Below are positions 33,541 to 45,185 of a DNA stretch of 64,000 nt, in pieces. The stretch spans positions 21,866,990 through 21,930,989 of the forward strand of contig NC_135382.1 of the NCBI RefSeq assembly GCF_049243985.1, given 5' to 3'. Under the pieces are notes generated by a model. The model had not been told where the DNA came from and did not search any database. It was given only the letters and a program-made list of their open reading frames with translations. The translations under genes and the position numbers were made by a program. Origin of the DNA: Paroedura picta (taxonomy: Eukaryota; Chordata; Lepidosauria; Squamata; Gekkonidae). The stretch's first letter is position 1; the number at the start of each line of letters is the position of its first letter.

Positions 33541-35584
33541 TGGGGATAAATGACATCACCTAGTAAAAAACACACCCACAAGGCAAAGGACGTTTTTAAG
33601 AAATCAAAGTTGTTGGCAAGCAGGAAATGTTGGAGGTTGGGGGGACAGGGTGGGATGTGGAGGGATGGGTAAGAAATAAGTTTCTCAGCACTTGATCTCA
33701 GTAACGAGAATGAGCCTTTCTAAGATTTGAGATGTGCATGCTGCAAGCAAAAGGAGAGACCACTTCTGTTTCAGAGTCTAACTTGCCCTATTTTGTAAGG
33801 AAAACAGAACAGGGGGCGGGTGAAGAAAACAAAAGGATTAGTTCCCTAATCCCAAACGGATTCCATTAACACCAACCAAAATAGCTCAGATTACCTAAAT
33901 ATAAGCTCTTACAGTAAGATGGCATGATGGGAACCAGTGATGCTTGGCATGTGCATACGTCTGGGCTGGAAGAGCTCTGCCCTTTGGGCAGAGAGGTATA
34001 AAGGGCGGGTCCCACAGCCAGCCGTTTTGCTTCCAGACCTGCTCCTGGGTTCAGGAAATGAACAGAAAGGCAGTTCTGGCTCCAGAAGAAATAACATCTT
34101 GAAGGCTTTTCCCGGCCTATGCGGCAAACCTGTTTTTAATTTTGTTTTGCTTTGTTTGGGGGTTGTTATGTTTTTTAGCTATTTATAACCCGTTTTTGTT
34201 CTCAATAAGGACCTGACAACAGTCTACAAAGCCAGTGGCAGGGCATGGATGGAATCAAGCCCTCCTCTCTACCATCGAGGTTTGCCAACCCCTGGAGAAA
34301 CAGAAAATGCCCAGTCCCTTTAAGGCAGGTTTCTCAGGATATGACTTACCAGGTGATTTCACGTACCTCTGTGCCTTGAAAAGCATCAACTGCTCATTTC
34401 CACACATCTTTTGTATAGAAGATCATACAGTCATAGTGAAATGGTACAGCCCAGACTCAAATCTATTACCTTGGGGTTCTAAATTCTAAATTCTAATGGT
34501 GCTGAACAGAGATGTTCAGGTGGCTAAATCAGCCCCAAATTATGTACATTAGTAACTTTAAAAAATCTAGTCCTTTGTTGGTCATCCAAGTAGCCCTGGC
34601 AGTGTTTTTGACCACATACAGACACTCAAGTCGTTTGTTGCCCAGGTGTCAGTTCATGTCTAATCTTCAAGGTGGAAAAAACGTGAGCTCCACACAACTG
34701 CCTGATATTCCCGTACTGGAGTTCCGAATGAGCCCCCAAATGTAGCTGGACAGGTGAAGATAACTCTGATCCTACACATAGGTTCCAAGTCAAAAAACCA
34801 CAGAAGGAATTAAAGCAGCTAGGCAAGAATTTCTGATCACGGAAACATTCACTGATCCTGGGGACACAGACTGCCCCCAGGGCTACCTTTAATGGCTAAG
34901 CTAGACAGAGAGTGGTTTGATAAGAGCTTTCAAAAGTAAGTTGCTTGGTCTTGAGAACTAGGCATAGGAAGGAAGGGTGTGGAGCACTCCAAGGTCCTAC
35001 CACCACTCTCCACTTCTGGCAGCTGAATTTCATCCTTGTCTCTCCATCTTCTTCTGGGCCTTTTGTAACCAGCGTTGTCATCATCATTCCAGGATGGGTG
35101 CTTCTAAGGGTCTTTTTTTACACAGAGCGAGATCCTCCATTTTTGAGAACAATAATACCTAAGTTAGCCCAGCTGGTACCACCAAAATATTATTGGAAAT
35201 GCTGCTTTGGTGGGTGCCATTTTTATTCTTCCTTGCCTTCACTGCCCTTGACTTCATTTTTCTGCCTGATAATTGGCTGCAGGAGGAGACTGGTTAGTCT
35301 TCTTTGCCAGGGCAACATCAAATCAGAGGCTGTGTAATGAAGACGTCCCCAGAATGATGCAGCTCACCTCAGCCAATGGGATCAAAAGGCAAGAGAAGGG
35401 AAATGAAGGCAGGGAGGGCAAAGAAGGAGAAAAATGGCATCAAGGAGAATAGCACAGCATCAGAAGAAATGCAAACAAAAATAGGCTTTTGGGGCTCACA
35501 AAAACAAGCACCAACCAGGATGGGGGGGGGGGAAGCGCATGCCTTGGGCAGACCTATCAGTGTCCGCCAATGGCTACTTGCCAA
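33541..35584. other. No recognised gene; one promoter-like TATA context
   Basis: No exons are recognised. At 33997-34003 a TATAAAG follows a G+C-rich lead-in and precedes GGGCGGG, a core-promoter-like arrangement with no gene model downstream. Confidence 0.3.
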
Positions 35585-35770
35585 GGTGACTAAAGGTAAC
35601 CTCTACATACAGAGGCAGTCAGCCTCTGAATACTCATGCTAGGAGGGAGGCCCTGGCCTCTATGCCAGCTTTGTTGGCTGCCCAGGGTAACTGATTGGCC
35701 ACTGAGTGAAACAGGATGCTGGACTGAACAGACCACTGGTCTGATCCAGCAGGGCTCTTCTTGTGTTCTT
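35585..35770 (+). mobile_element. LINE-like 3' fragment (family J)
   Basis: GAGGCAGTCAGCCTCTGAAT, GATTGGCCACTGAGTGAAAC, CAGGATGCTGGACTGAACAG and CTGATCCAGCAGGGCTCTTC. It matches the 3' part of the copy at 55870-56155. Confidence 0.6.
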
Positions 35771-36159
35771 AGAATTGCCACGTACACCTGCTTGCAGTGC
35801 TCTGTCAAGGTCATTAACATCCAAGCTACGTGCCCCAAGAGGACTACTTGCAGGTCATTAAAAGAGAAATTGCTTAAATCATTAGACTCCTGTGAGTCCA
35901 CACGCCGAGCAGGCAGCCTGCAGTACTTCTGTGCGAATCACTTCTCTGGCTTATTCCTTCCAATAAGTCTCTCTTGGGGGCCAGCAATCCTGGGGCTTCT
36001 CCACATCATGGCTTCTGATGCAGGGAGGCAGCTGCGTCCAGAGGTGGCTCAGAAAGCATGACACAGGTTGGCTCTTTTCCTGTCTCACCTGAAGAGGAGA
36101 ATGGACATCAGTGGAGAGAGGCTCCCTGGCTGTAATGGAATGAGCCGTACTCTTTCTCC
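35771..36159. other. No recognised gene
   Basis: A 141-codon open frame (35636-36061) is mostly repeat read in frame and is not called. Confidence 0.4.
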
Positions 36160-36340
36160 CCCCACTGCCATCGAGTCACAGTCAACTTATGGTGACTCTG
36201 TAGGATTTTCAAAGAAAGGCATTCTGCATCATTCTGCATCATGAGCCTGGTACTTGTCAGAGGTCTCCCTCCCAAATACTGGCCAGAACCAACAGTGGTT
36301 TGCTTCCGAGATCTCACGAAAACAGGCTAGCCATGTCAGG
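36160..36340 (-). mobile_element. 5S-rRNA-derived SINE copy, reverse
   Basis: The 5S-like section, reversed, is AGAGGTCTCCCTCCCAAATA and CTTCCGAGATCTCACGAAAA. The tail is ATCGAGTCACAGTCAACTTA. Confidence 0.7.
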
Positions 36341-36342
36341 AT

Positions 36343-36593
36343 GGAGAAAAGAAGAGCTGTTTTTATACCCCGCTTTTCACTACCCGAAGGAGCCTCACAG
36401 CAGCTTACAATTAGTTACCCTCCCTCTGCACACAACAGGCACCCTGTGAGGTAGGTGGAGCTGAGAGAGCTCTAAGAGAGCTGTGACTGGCCCAAGGCCA
36501 CCCAGCTGGCTGCATGTGGAGAAGTGGGGAATCAAACATGTTTCTCCAGATTAGAAGCTGCTGCTCTTTAACCACTATGCCAAGCTGGCTCCC
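36343..36593 (-). mobile_element. SINE family B, reverse
   Basis: TTTTATACCCCGCTTTTCAC to CTTTAACCACTATGCCAAGC. The GAA tail is short. Confidence 0.85.
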
Positions 36594-36751
36594 TCCAATT
36601 AGCGGCTTCCTCCTCGTTGAATGAGGTCACTTAATTTGGAGGAGAGCACCTTAGGCTGGAAGAAAGCTTCCAGATTCTGAGTGGAAATATGCAGGCCAAC
36701 ATTAGACAGAGCTCCGATTGACTGTCTGTTGTTCTTAATTCAGTTGCTTGT

Positions 36752-37200
36752 GGAGGCAAGCAGGGAGGAAGTCTGCTCAAGGAACAGGAAGTCTACAAAA
36801 GAGCCAATCAGGACATAGGAGGAGGCTTTTTGAAAAATACCAGGAAGTTCCGAATCTAACTATGCTAAATTCACCTCTCTTTCATTGCCCCCTGCAGGAC
36901 ACTCTTCATATCCTGCAGATCTTGCACACTACAGATTAGGGGTGAGTGCTTTGGTGTGATTCAGCTGCTGTGGCGATCACCAAAGCCCGAGGCGGCCACT
37001 GCCACAGAGTGGAGAGGAGGGGGGTGGCGACATGGCGGTACTGCCCCTCCTCTCCGCACTGCAGCACTGGCCGCCTCAGACTTCAGTGATCGCCAAGGTG
37101 GCCAGACCACACCAAAGCTGTCGCCCCTACTACAAACCTTCCAATTTCAACAGATGGTTCTGCCCTGGTCTGGTCTTGACATCCTGATCTTTATGGCCTT
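36752..37200 (+). repeat. Unclassified repeat G, copy split by a palindrome
   Basis: It is co-linear with 19272-19510 on both sides of an insertion at 36937-37129. The continuation after the insertion is CCTTCCAATTTCAACAGATG. See the copy at 19272 for the empty site. Confidence 0.65.
36929..37137. mobile_element. GC-rich palindromic MITE nested in repeat G
   Basis: The 193-bp insert has ends TAGGGGTGAGTGCTTTGGTG and CACCAAAGCTGTCGCCCCTA. Interior arms also pair (GGCGATCACCAAAGCCCGAG with CTTCAGTGATCGCC; GAGAGGAGGGG with CCCCTCCTCTCC). Octamers CTACAGAT and CTACAAAC flank it, matching at six of eight bases, which suggests an aged 8-bp duplication. Confidence 0.75.
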
Positions 37201-37371
37201 GGACCTCTTATTTGCAGGACCACTTCTCTGACTATATCCTGCCACGACAACTTCATAAATAAAATAAGTAAAAATCTTCCAGATTCAGAAAACACTTTTA
37301 CCCAACCAAAGCAGTGTTCCAGTAGGCCTTTGGATCCCAGTCTTATTTCAATTAATTAGGTATAAAGGATT
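37201..37371. other. No recognised feature
   Basis: A+T-rich sequence with a TTTATTT-type element; nothing is placed. Confidence 0.3.
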
Positions 37372-37653
37372 AAGAAGAAGAAGAAGAGTTGGTTCTTATA
37401 TGCTGCTTTTCTCTACCCGAAGGAGTCTCAAAGTGGCTTCCATTCGCTTTCCTTTCCTCTCCCCACAACAGACACCCTGTGAGGTGGGTGAGGCTGAGAG
37501 AGAGAGCCCTGATATCACTGCCTCATTAAGAACAGCTTTATCAGTGCCGTGGCGAGCCCAAGATCACCCAGCTGGCTGCATGTGGGGGAGTACAAAATCG
37601 AACCCAGCTTGCCAGATGAGAAGTCCGCACTCCTAACCACTGCACGAAGCTGG
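37372..37653 (-). mobile_element. SINE family B, full length, reverse
   Basis: A clean (AAG)n tail at 37373-37386, GAGTTGGTTCTTATATGCTG, and the head CCTAACCACTGCACGAAGCT at the right. Confidence 0.85.
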
Positions 37654-38078
37654 ATCTATGCAGAGCAAATAATTCAGACAGCTCTATCCTTGGAGACTGA
37701 GGCAACCTGGTCAGTAAAGAAGTTGAGAGATAAAGTTCTCAGCCAGCTCTACCCAGATATTGCTATTAGACTTACCATTGTTGGAAGGATTCTGTAATAA
37801 CTCCATCTAGGAGAAGCCAGCCTCTATTCTGACAACATCCAAAAAGACAGAGATCATAAAGCAGGTGAAAAATGAAGGGCCCCATTCCTTTTGGCAAATC
37901 TCTCTCCATCCCCTCATTGGTAGCTGAGAAGATGCAGGCCCAGCACAGATAAAGCTCCTTCTCTGTTCCAGCAGAAAAGCAATGGAGACAGGTAGATGCT
38001 GTAGTCCACAAGGTGTATTCCTCTTTGACCTTAAACATGAGCATCTCAAACCATCCGGCCACAATGGGAGCTTACTAG
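37654..38078. other. No recognised gene
   Basis: Open frames here run into the neighbouring F element and are not supported. Confidence 0.4.
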
Positions 38079-38946
38079 GGTCCATTCCGCATGACTTTAA
38101 TGTAGCAGAAGGCTTGCAAATTGTAAACGCTACTAATTTACAGTTCCGCAAGACGTCGCACACAATCTGCAACAGTCCTGAAACAGTCCCGCGAAAAGCG
38201 ATTCGTTGTAGCTCCTCAAGGGAAATCGGAAAAAGTGGATTCACCCTCCGAAAAGCGCTACACTCTTGCAAACAATCTGCAACAGTAGCGAAAAAGACCT
38301 GTGCATTCCCATTGTTGCGGTTCCAACAAAGTCCCTCCCCCTGGCTCTCTCCTCCGAACCTCCGGCGAAGCAATTGCCATTTTTTTTTCTCGGAGCGAGT
38401 GGAAAGCAACGAACCGGCGAGGCTTCATTCACCCAGCGAGGCTTCTCCAGCTACAGTCCCTCCACAGAAGTGCTTTAAAGCTCCCCTAAGTCCCCAAGCA
38501 CAACACAGCCCCGTTTGCAAATTCCCTTTATTTTTGGCCAAAAATTGTGTCCGTGCAGGGGGGGGATTTTTTTTCACTCGGGGGAGCGTGGTAATGATGA
38601 CTAGCCAGCTCACACACCAGCTAGATGGGTCTCTACATTACAGGCAGGCAACGTGTGTTTTTCTCTTTTTAAAAAAATTGTGCTTAAAGGGAAAGGGGCT
38701 TTTTTGGAACATGATAACAACCGCCGATTGGCTGATAGTTTGATTGACAGCCAGGGGCGGGACAAAGCACAGAAAAAATCGCTTCCTTTCTAGCGATTTT
38801 TGCGAGACCGGAAACCTGTGGGAAACGATTGAAACGCTACTGGATTCCACTACAAAGGCAGGTATGCGTTACGCCAAGATTGCACTATTAAAAATAGCGT
38901 TTCCACTTTGTGGAACCAATTGGCAACATTGGTCCTTGTGCGGAAA
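38079..38946. mobile_element. 0.87-kb non-autonomous DNA element (family F), copy 2
   Basis: Ends GGTCCATTCCGCATGAC and CATTGGTCCTTGTGCGGAAA. It is co-linear with 5312-6252 throughout but lacks the 35-bp insertion. A 253-codon frame on the plus strand (37982-38743) crosses it but is not shared with copy 1, so I treat it as chance. Confidence 0.75.
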
Positions 38947-39231
38947 CACTCTAGCTGTTCCTCCAGGAGAAGATGGCTCCTTATCTGTCCCAATCATATG
39001 AGGATAAAAGATCACTTGTCAGATTGATTCCAATCGGAACAATCTGGTTTATCAAAACCACAAATCAATATTGGCAGGCACACTGTAGAGTCCTCAGCTT
39101 GTGCCATAACATTACCCAATTCATGGCTTCGATCCACAGCCCTGCCCAATACGATCTGGAGTAGGGTCAAAGATCTTCCTTTGAGGGCTTACCTCTGTTT
39201 TTGGCAAGCACAGGTGAGGTGATCTCACAAA

Positions 39232-39462
39232 TAAAGAAGAGTCGTTTTTTATGCCCCGCGTTTCACTGCCCAAAGGAGATGCTGGTTGGTATAGAAGCAG
39301 AACTGGGGGTTTTCTACCCTGCTTTTCACTGTCTGAAGGAGTCTTGAAGCAGTTTACAATCGCCTTCCCTTCCTCTCCCCACAACAGACACCCTGTGAGG
39401 CAGGTGAAGCTGAGAGCCTTTTGTGAGAACAGGGACTGGCCCAAGAACACCCAGCTCTAAAA
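39232..39462 (-). mobile_element. SINE family B, partly duplicated, reverse
   Basis: The 3' segment occurs twice: TTATGCCCCGCGTTTCACTG at 39249, and again CTACCCTGCTTTTCACTGTC at 39315, before a single 5' body. The head is missing. Confidence 0.7.
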
Positions 39463-39524
39463 AGTCACCCAGTGTAAAAAGTCTGGAAAGAAGAGCAAAA
39501 GAACAGGAAAGTTTGGATGAAAGA

Positions 39525-39660
39525 TGCAAGCCCCATCCCATCAGATATTGGCAGCTAAACCTGGATAGTATTTGGATGGGAGACCTCTATGAATTGGAGT
39601 GGCAGTTCCTCTAAGGAACACTAGAGATCATGATGCAAAGGCAGGCAGTGACAAACACCC
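39525..39660 (+). mobile_element. 5S-rRNA-derived SINE copy
   Basis: GCAGCTAAACCTGGATAGTA then TTTGGATGGGAGACCTCTAT is the clearest 5S internal-promoter match in the window. The upstream GCCCCATCCCATCAGATATT also fits. Confidence 0.75.
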
Positions 39661-39710
39661 TCTGAAGCTTTCTTGCTTCCTTTCTTCAGATCTCCTGGCC
39701 ACACTTCCCT

Positions 39711-40972
<1,262 letters not shown>

Positions 40973-41170
40973 TACAGCGTAGGACTGGAATCGGGAAGTC
41001 CCAGGTTCGAATCCCCACTCTGCCACGGAAGCACACTGGGCAACCTTGAGCCAGTCTCACACTCTTTGCCTAACCTACCTCATAGGGTTGTTGGGCGGAT
41101 AAAATGGAGGAGAGGAGAACAACGCAAGCCAGTTTAGGTCCCCATTGGACAGAAAAGCAGGGTATTAAGC
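40973..41170 (+). mobile_element. tRNA-derived SINE, second type
   Basis: Box B GGTTCGAATCCCCACTC at about 41002, CCTCATAGGGTTGTTGGGCG, and the end GTCCCCATTGGACAGAAAAG. It differs from family B in body and tail. Confidence 0.7.
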
Positions 41171-41342
41171 AAAGAACTGAACTTTTCTGCAGGGCTTGGT
41201 ACAGGAGAATGGCAGGCTGTATGGAGCCCAAATTATTGGGGTAATCCATGCCTTATAGCTGCGCCGGACCCAAAGGATGCAAACCAGATCGTGCACAAAG
41301 CGTGGATCATGCACATCAGCATCACTCTTGGCCATACGTCAC

Positions 41343-41712
41343 AATGAAGGAGCCATTACAGATCAAGATAGCCCTCTTTAAGTATTTGAAAGGTTGTCAC
41401 TTGGAGGAGGGCAGGATGCTGTTTCTGTTGGCTGCAGAGGAGAGGACATGCAGTAATGGGTTTAAACTTCAAGTACAACGATATAGGCTAGATATCAGGA
41501 AAAAGAATTTCACAGTCAGAGTAGTTCAGCAGTGGAATAGGCTGCCTAAGGAGGTGGTGATCTCCCCCTCACTGGCAGTCTTCAAGCAAAGGTTGGATAC
41601 ACACTTTTCTTGGATGCTTTAGGATGCTTAGAGCTGATCCTGTGTAGAGCAGGGGGTTGGACTAGATGGCCTGTGTGGCCCCTTCCAACTCTATGATTCT
41701 ATGATTCTAAGA
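41343..41712 (+). mobile_element. CR1 LINE 3' end with intact C-terminal frame
   Basis: The frame 41248-41622 reads RYRLDIRKKNFTVRVVQQWN and then RLPKEVVISPSLAVFKQRLD, the C-terminus of CR1 ORF2. The 3' UTR (GGGGGTTGGACTAGATGGCC) ends in the diagnostic short repeat ATTCTATGATTC. The copy is 5'-truncated. The remaining frame is open, which suggests a fairly young insertion. Confidence 0.85.
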
Positions 41713-42007
41713 TGCTGTTGCCCCAGGCATTGTGTTCTGAGGCTACAAGGGGGAATGGGAAAGTGAGGCCAGGGTGGGGTGCAGTTTGGAAGAGGGCAGC
41801 AGCATTTCCACCCTCGTCTTGCTAGATGGAAGGGGCAGGGGTGTATCTGTAGAAAAAGACAAGCCGAGAGCTACGGGTGTGAGAAAGCTGGACCACAATG
41901 GAAGGCGTTAGATTCTATTTCTCTATCTGGGAATCTCATCTGTTGTCCTGCAAGAGCACCTCTGACCTACCCTCTCCATGATCCATTCAAGCATTTGCAA
42001 ATAAATA
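41713..42007. other. No recognised feature
   Basis: Nothing is placed. Confidence 0.3.
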
Positions 42008-42221
42008 AGTGAGAGTCGTGGTTAAGAGCGGCAGCCTGTAATCTGGAGAACCTCCTCCACACTCAGCCAGCTGAGTCAGTCACAGTTCTCTCAGAGCTCT
42101 CTCAGCCTCACCTACCTCAAAGGGTGTCTGTTGTGGGGAGAGGACAAGTAGACGATTGTAGACCGCTTCGAGACTCCTCTGGGTAATAAAAACCAGGGTA
42201 CAATAACCAATTCTTCTTCAA
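42008..42221 (+). mobile_element. SINE family B
   Basis: GAGTCGTGGTTAAGAGCGGC to CAATTCTTCTTC, with a short gap in the head. Confidence 0.8.
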
Positions 42222-43195
42222 AAGCAGATACAAGGAATATGGGGAGGAATCTGGGACACATTTTGCTAGCAGCCAGGGAATAAAACACGGCTGTGTTCGT
42301 TTCTCCATTTTCAGGTATTTTGCCTAGCGAATAAGGCCAGGGGCACAGAGCAAGTGGAAGGGTGAGAGAAAAAATAAGGTAACCAGAATTAAGGGAGAAG
42401 AAAATACCGTAAGGCGGGATGCGGCAGTGGTGGCACAGTGGCGGCAGCCTTGACCTCCTTCCTTCCCTCCGTCTGGGCTCACCATCACCTCCTGCATGCC
42501 TATCTTGTGTTCCTGCACAGCGTCGGCATAGGTCAGGTGGGGGCCGAGGGCGGGACTCTGCCTGGCGCGCCTGCGCAGGCCAACCACAGGGCCAGCCAGG
42601 GCAGAGCGTCACTGCCAGTCATCCTGCTGGCCGGGGGGCAGGGAGGGAGGGAGGCAGGGAGGGGGCTCCGGCTGGCGGGACTTTTAAGGACCCGGACGGG
42701 ACCCGGGACAAAGACCAGGGAAGCGTGAGTGTCCCGTGGCAGTCGGGACGGATGGGCAGCTTAGAGAAAAGGGCTTTTTGTCCTTGACACTTTGTCTACC
42801 ATTCCCAGCACAGGTCTAGCCACGCCTCCCTGACACACCCCCTGGAAGTGACATCACTGCACACGTTATCAGACAGGCATGAGGTGGTCTGAGAGGAGAG
42901 ACACAGGAGAAGGTTTAAGGCTGGAGTAGGTGTACAGGCTCCAACCCCTCCCAGGCACAGAAATCACGAGAGAACTCAATCATGCTCAGGAGGGGAGCAA
43001 TGGAAACAGCCAGTCCCTGAGCTTGTGGCTGAATCCATTTAGGCAGCAGAGGAAAGGCTGCAGACCCCCTCTGGAGCTCCTGCAGACCCCCAGGGGTCAG
43101 CAGACCCCCAGTTAGGAATCCCTCCTCCATAGAAATCACCAGACGCTTCACAGCTAGAATCCTAGTTTCCAGACCTACACGCTGAACGGAGGGGG
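42222..43195. other. GC-rich block without a recognised gene
   Basis: 42410-42760 is GC- and CpG-rich (CTGGCGCGCCTGCGCAGGCC). A possible element end, TAAGGTAACCAGAATTAAGG, lies at 42377, like the TATGGTGACCAG end of the element at 3544, and GTCCCG motifs occur at the far side. The open frames on both strands are unsupported. Confidence 0.35.
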
Positions 43196-43199
43196 GAAA

Positions 43200-43347
43200 G
43201 TTGATGTTTTATGGTTCGCCATCTTGTTTAGTGTTTTCAAGGGTGTTGTTGGGGATTTTGTTGTGTTATTCATTCTTGTAACCCCCAGCGAGATATTCAT
43301 GAGCAGAGGTATATAAATATAATAATTGTAAATAAAAATAAATAAAT
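43200..43347 (+). mobile_element. LINE 3' tail
   Basis: TTGTAACCCCCAGCGAGATA and GGTATATAAATATAATAATT with an AATAAATAAATA end. Confidence 0.55.
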
Positions 43348-43984
43348 ACTGCAGTTGCCCAACAGGGCCACCCCATGTCCTTGCCCACCCACCCACTGGC
43401 TGGCAACCCTACCTGGGTTAATTTCAGACTGGGAAATCAGTGTCCAGGGAGGGGGGCTTAAACCCTTCTTCACCTTGCCCATTCTGTGTTCCCAATCAGA
43501 AGTGAGCCCTCCTTCCACACCATTCCCAGTCCCCCGGGTTGCTGAGCCCTCCAAAGCTTGATTGCTGCTGGGGAAAGGACATTGGTGAGCGAGGTGGACC
43601 TTCAGTCGGATCCAGCAGGGCCCTCATGTAGAGGTCAACCAGCTGGCAGAGAGAAGGGGCTGTCTTGGGAAATGCTGCGCTTCCGTCCATCAAGCTCAGG
43701 GCTAGAACGTCTACTGATGTGCATTGGTTTGGGATTCAACCCTGCTGAATACATAATAAGATTCAACAGCACAGCAGCTTGGAGCTCCGGATGAACATCT
43801 CCCTTCTGCCATGAAGCTCCCTCAGAACCCAGGTCCACTCTCAGCCTCTTTATATATTATTTTTAATATATAAGGATATAGTAAGGGTATAGTAAAAGTG
43901 TATATAAGTATGTAGTAAATGTACTATTTGTTAAAGGAGAGTAAAACTGGAATATAAATGTATAATGAAACTGAATAAAAAATA
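43348..43984. other. No recognised gene
   Basis: Nothing is placed; the right part is A+T-rich. Confidence 0.35.
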
Positions 43985-44140
43985 TAGATTCAAGTGGGTA
44001 GCCGTGTTGGTCTGAAGCAGCACAAAAAAACAAAATCAGAGTCCACTGTCATCTTTAAGATCGACGAAGATTGATTTGAATAAATCTTTATTGGTCTTGA
44101 AGGTGCCCCTGGATTCTGATTTTGTTTTGAATAAAAATGT
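43985..44140 (+). mobile_element. Dispersed repeat of uncertain class
   Basis: GTGGGTAGCCGTGTTGGTCT at the left and TTATTGGTCTTGAAGGTGCC at the right mark a repeat I know from many reptile sequences. I am not sure of its class. Confidence 0.5.
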
Positions 44141-45076
44141 ATTTGCTTTCTTTTTTCCAATATAGCTAATGGATTTTTATGTTGATGCATTGGCTGTATT
44201 ATCAGCTGTAGCACATTGCTGATGAAGTGCGTGGCACAGGATATATAGAAACGATGAAAATAATGTTACAGCAGCAAAAACAACCGGTTGACTGAAGTAA
44301 GGATCGTTGTAAAGGTTATGAGGAGGAGAAGGATGGGGAGAGCCCCCCCCCACCTGCTTGTCTAATATATTATATAGTGTAAAGCAAATTTTGAAGTTAT
44401 ACGTCTAACCACTTTTTCTTTTCTGTACCCCTTCTGTTTTTCTTTTACACTTTTATTTCTCTTTTTAAAATAAAAAAAATCATCATTTATTTAAAGGCTC
44501 GGGTGGAATTCCTGGAGCCCTCCTCCCATCCGAATGGTTCTGAGCAGGGATGAGACCATATTTCCCTTGAAGCACATTGGGCTGTGCTGACTGGGCCAGG
44601 AAACAGGTAAAGGAATGGACCTGCACAAGCTTCTTGCCCACGTCATCACTCACTGCACATACACTGAGAGAGAGAGAGAGAGAGACCCCTTTTGCTCCCC
44701 TTCCCCAAGCAAAGATGGCTGCTGCCTAAGAGTGGGTGTCAAGGCAACCAGCAGGAATGTGGGCTGCTTGATGGGCCTGATCCGATTGCATTCTGAGAGG
44801 CTGTGGGAGAAGGGTCTTAGGAAGGGAGCATCACAAGGGGGAGTTTCTCCTTTCCTGGGAATGTCCACCCTCCTCTTGTTCTGGGTGTGGATGGAGCATG
44901 CCAGGAGGGCAACCGTCATGCTCAGAAGAAAACTGGACATGGCTGTGAATATCTTGCACACTTGCTGTAGCTTTTCTTCCCCAGCGTCATCCCTTCCTGA
45001 ACACCAGAGCTCCACATTTCTACGTGGAAGCCTCTGGTGATCTATAATGCAATCCTAATGCAATCTCCAAGATTGC
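44141..45076. other. No recognised gene; (GA)n at 44666-44685
   Basis: No exon is recognised. Poly-C near 44345 and a GA microsatellite are the only landmarks. Confidence 0.35.
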
Positions 45077-45185
45077 TTTCACACATGCTGGACAATTGCG
45101 AGTGGATTTTCCTCTTTCACTGGACAATCCAGTTGCAAACAGTTGTCAAAGTGCATTCAAAATGCATAATCCAACATGTGTGAAA
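45077..45185. mobile_element. 109-bp MITE with TTTCACACATG ends
   Basis: TTTCACACATG (45077-45087) and CATGTGTGAAA (45175-45185) are exact inverse ends. CTGGACAATTGCGAGTGGAT and TGCAAACAGTTGTC form the inner part. Confidence 0.65.

Noticed and set aside
37982-38743. 253-codon open frame, the longest in the window
   Set aside because: It lies across the F element and its flank; the equivalent frame in the F copy at 5312 is not open, and no protein family is recognisable.
40973-41030. Functional tRNA gene
   Set aside because: A and B box-like motifs are present but no cloverleaf closes; the segment is a SINE head.
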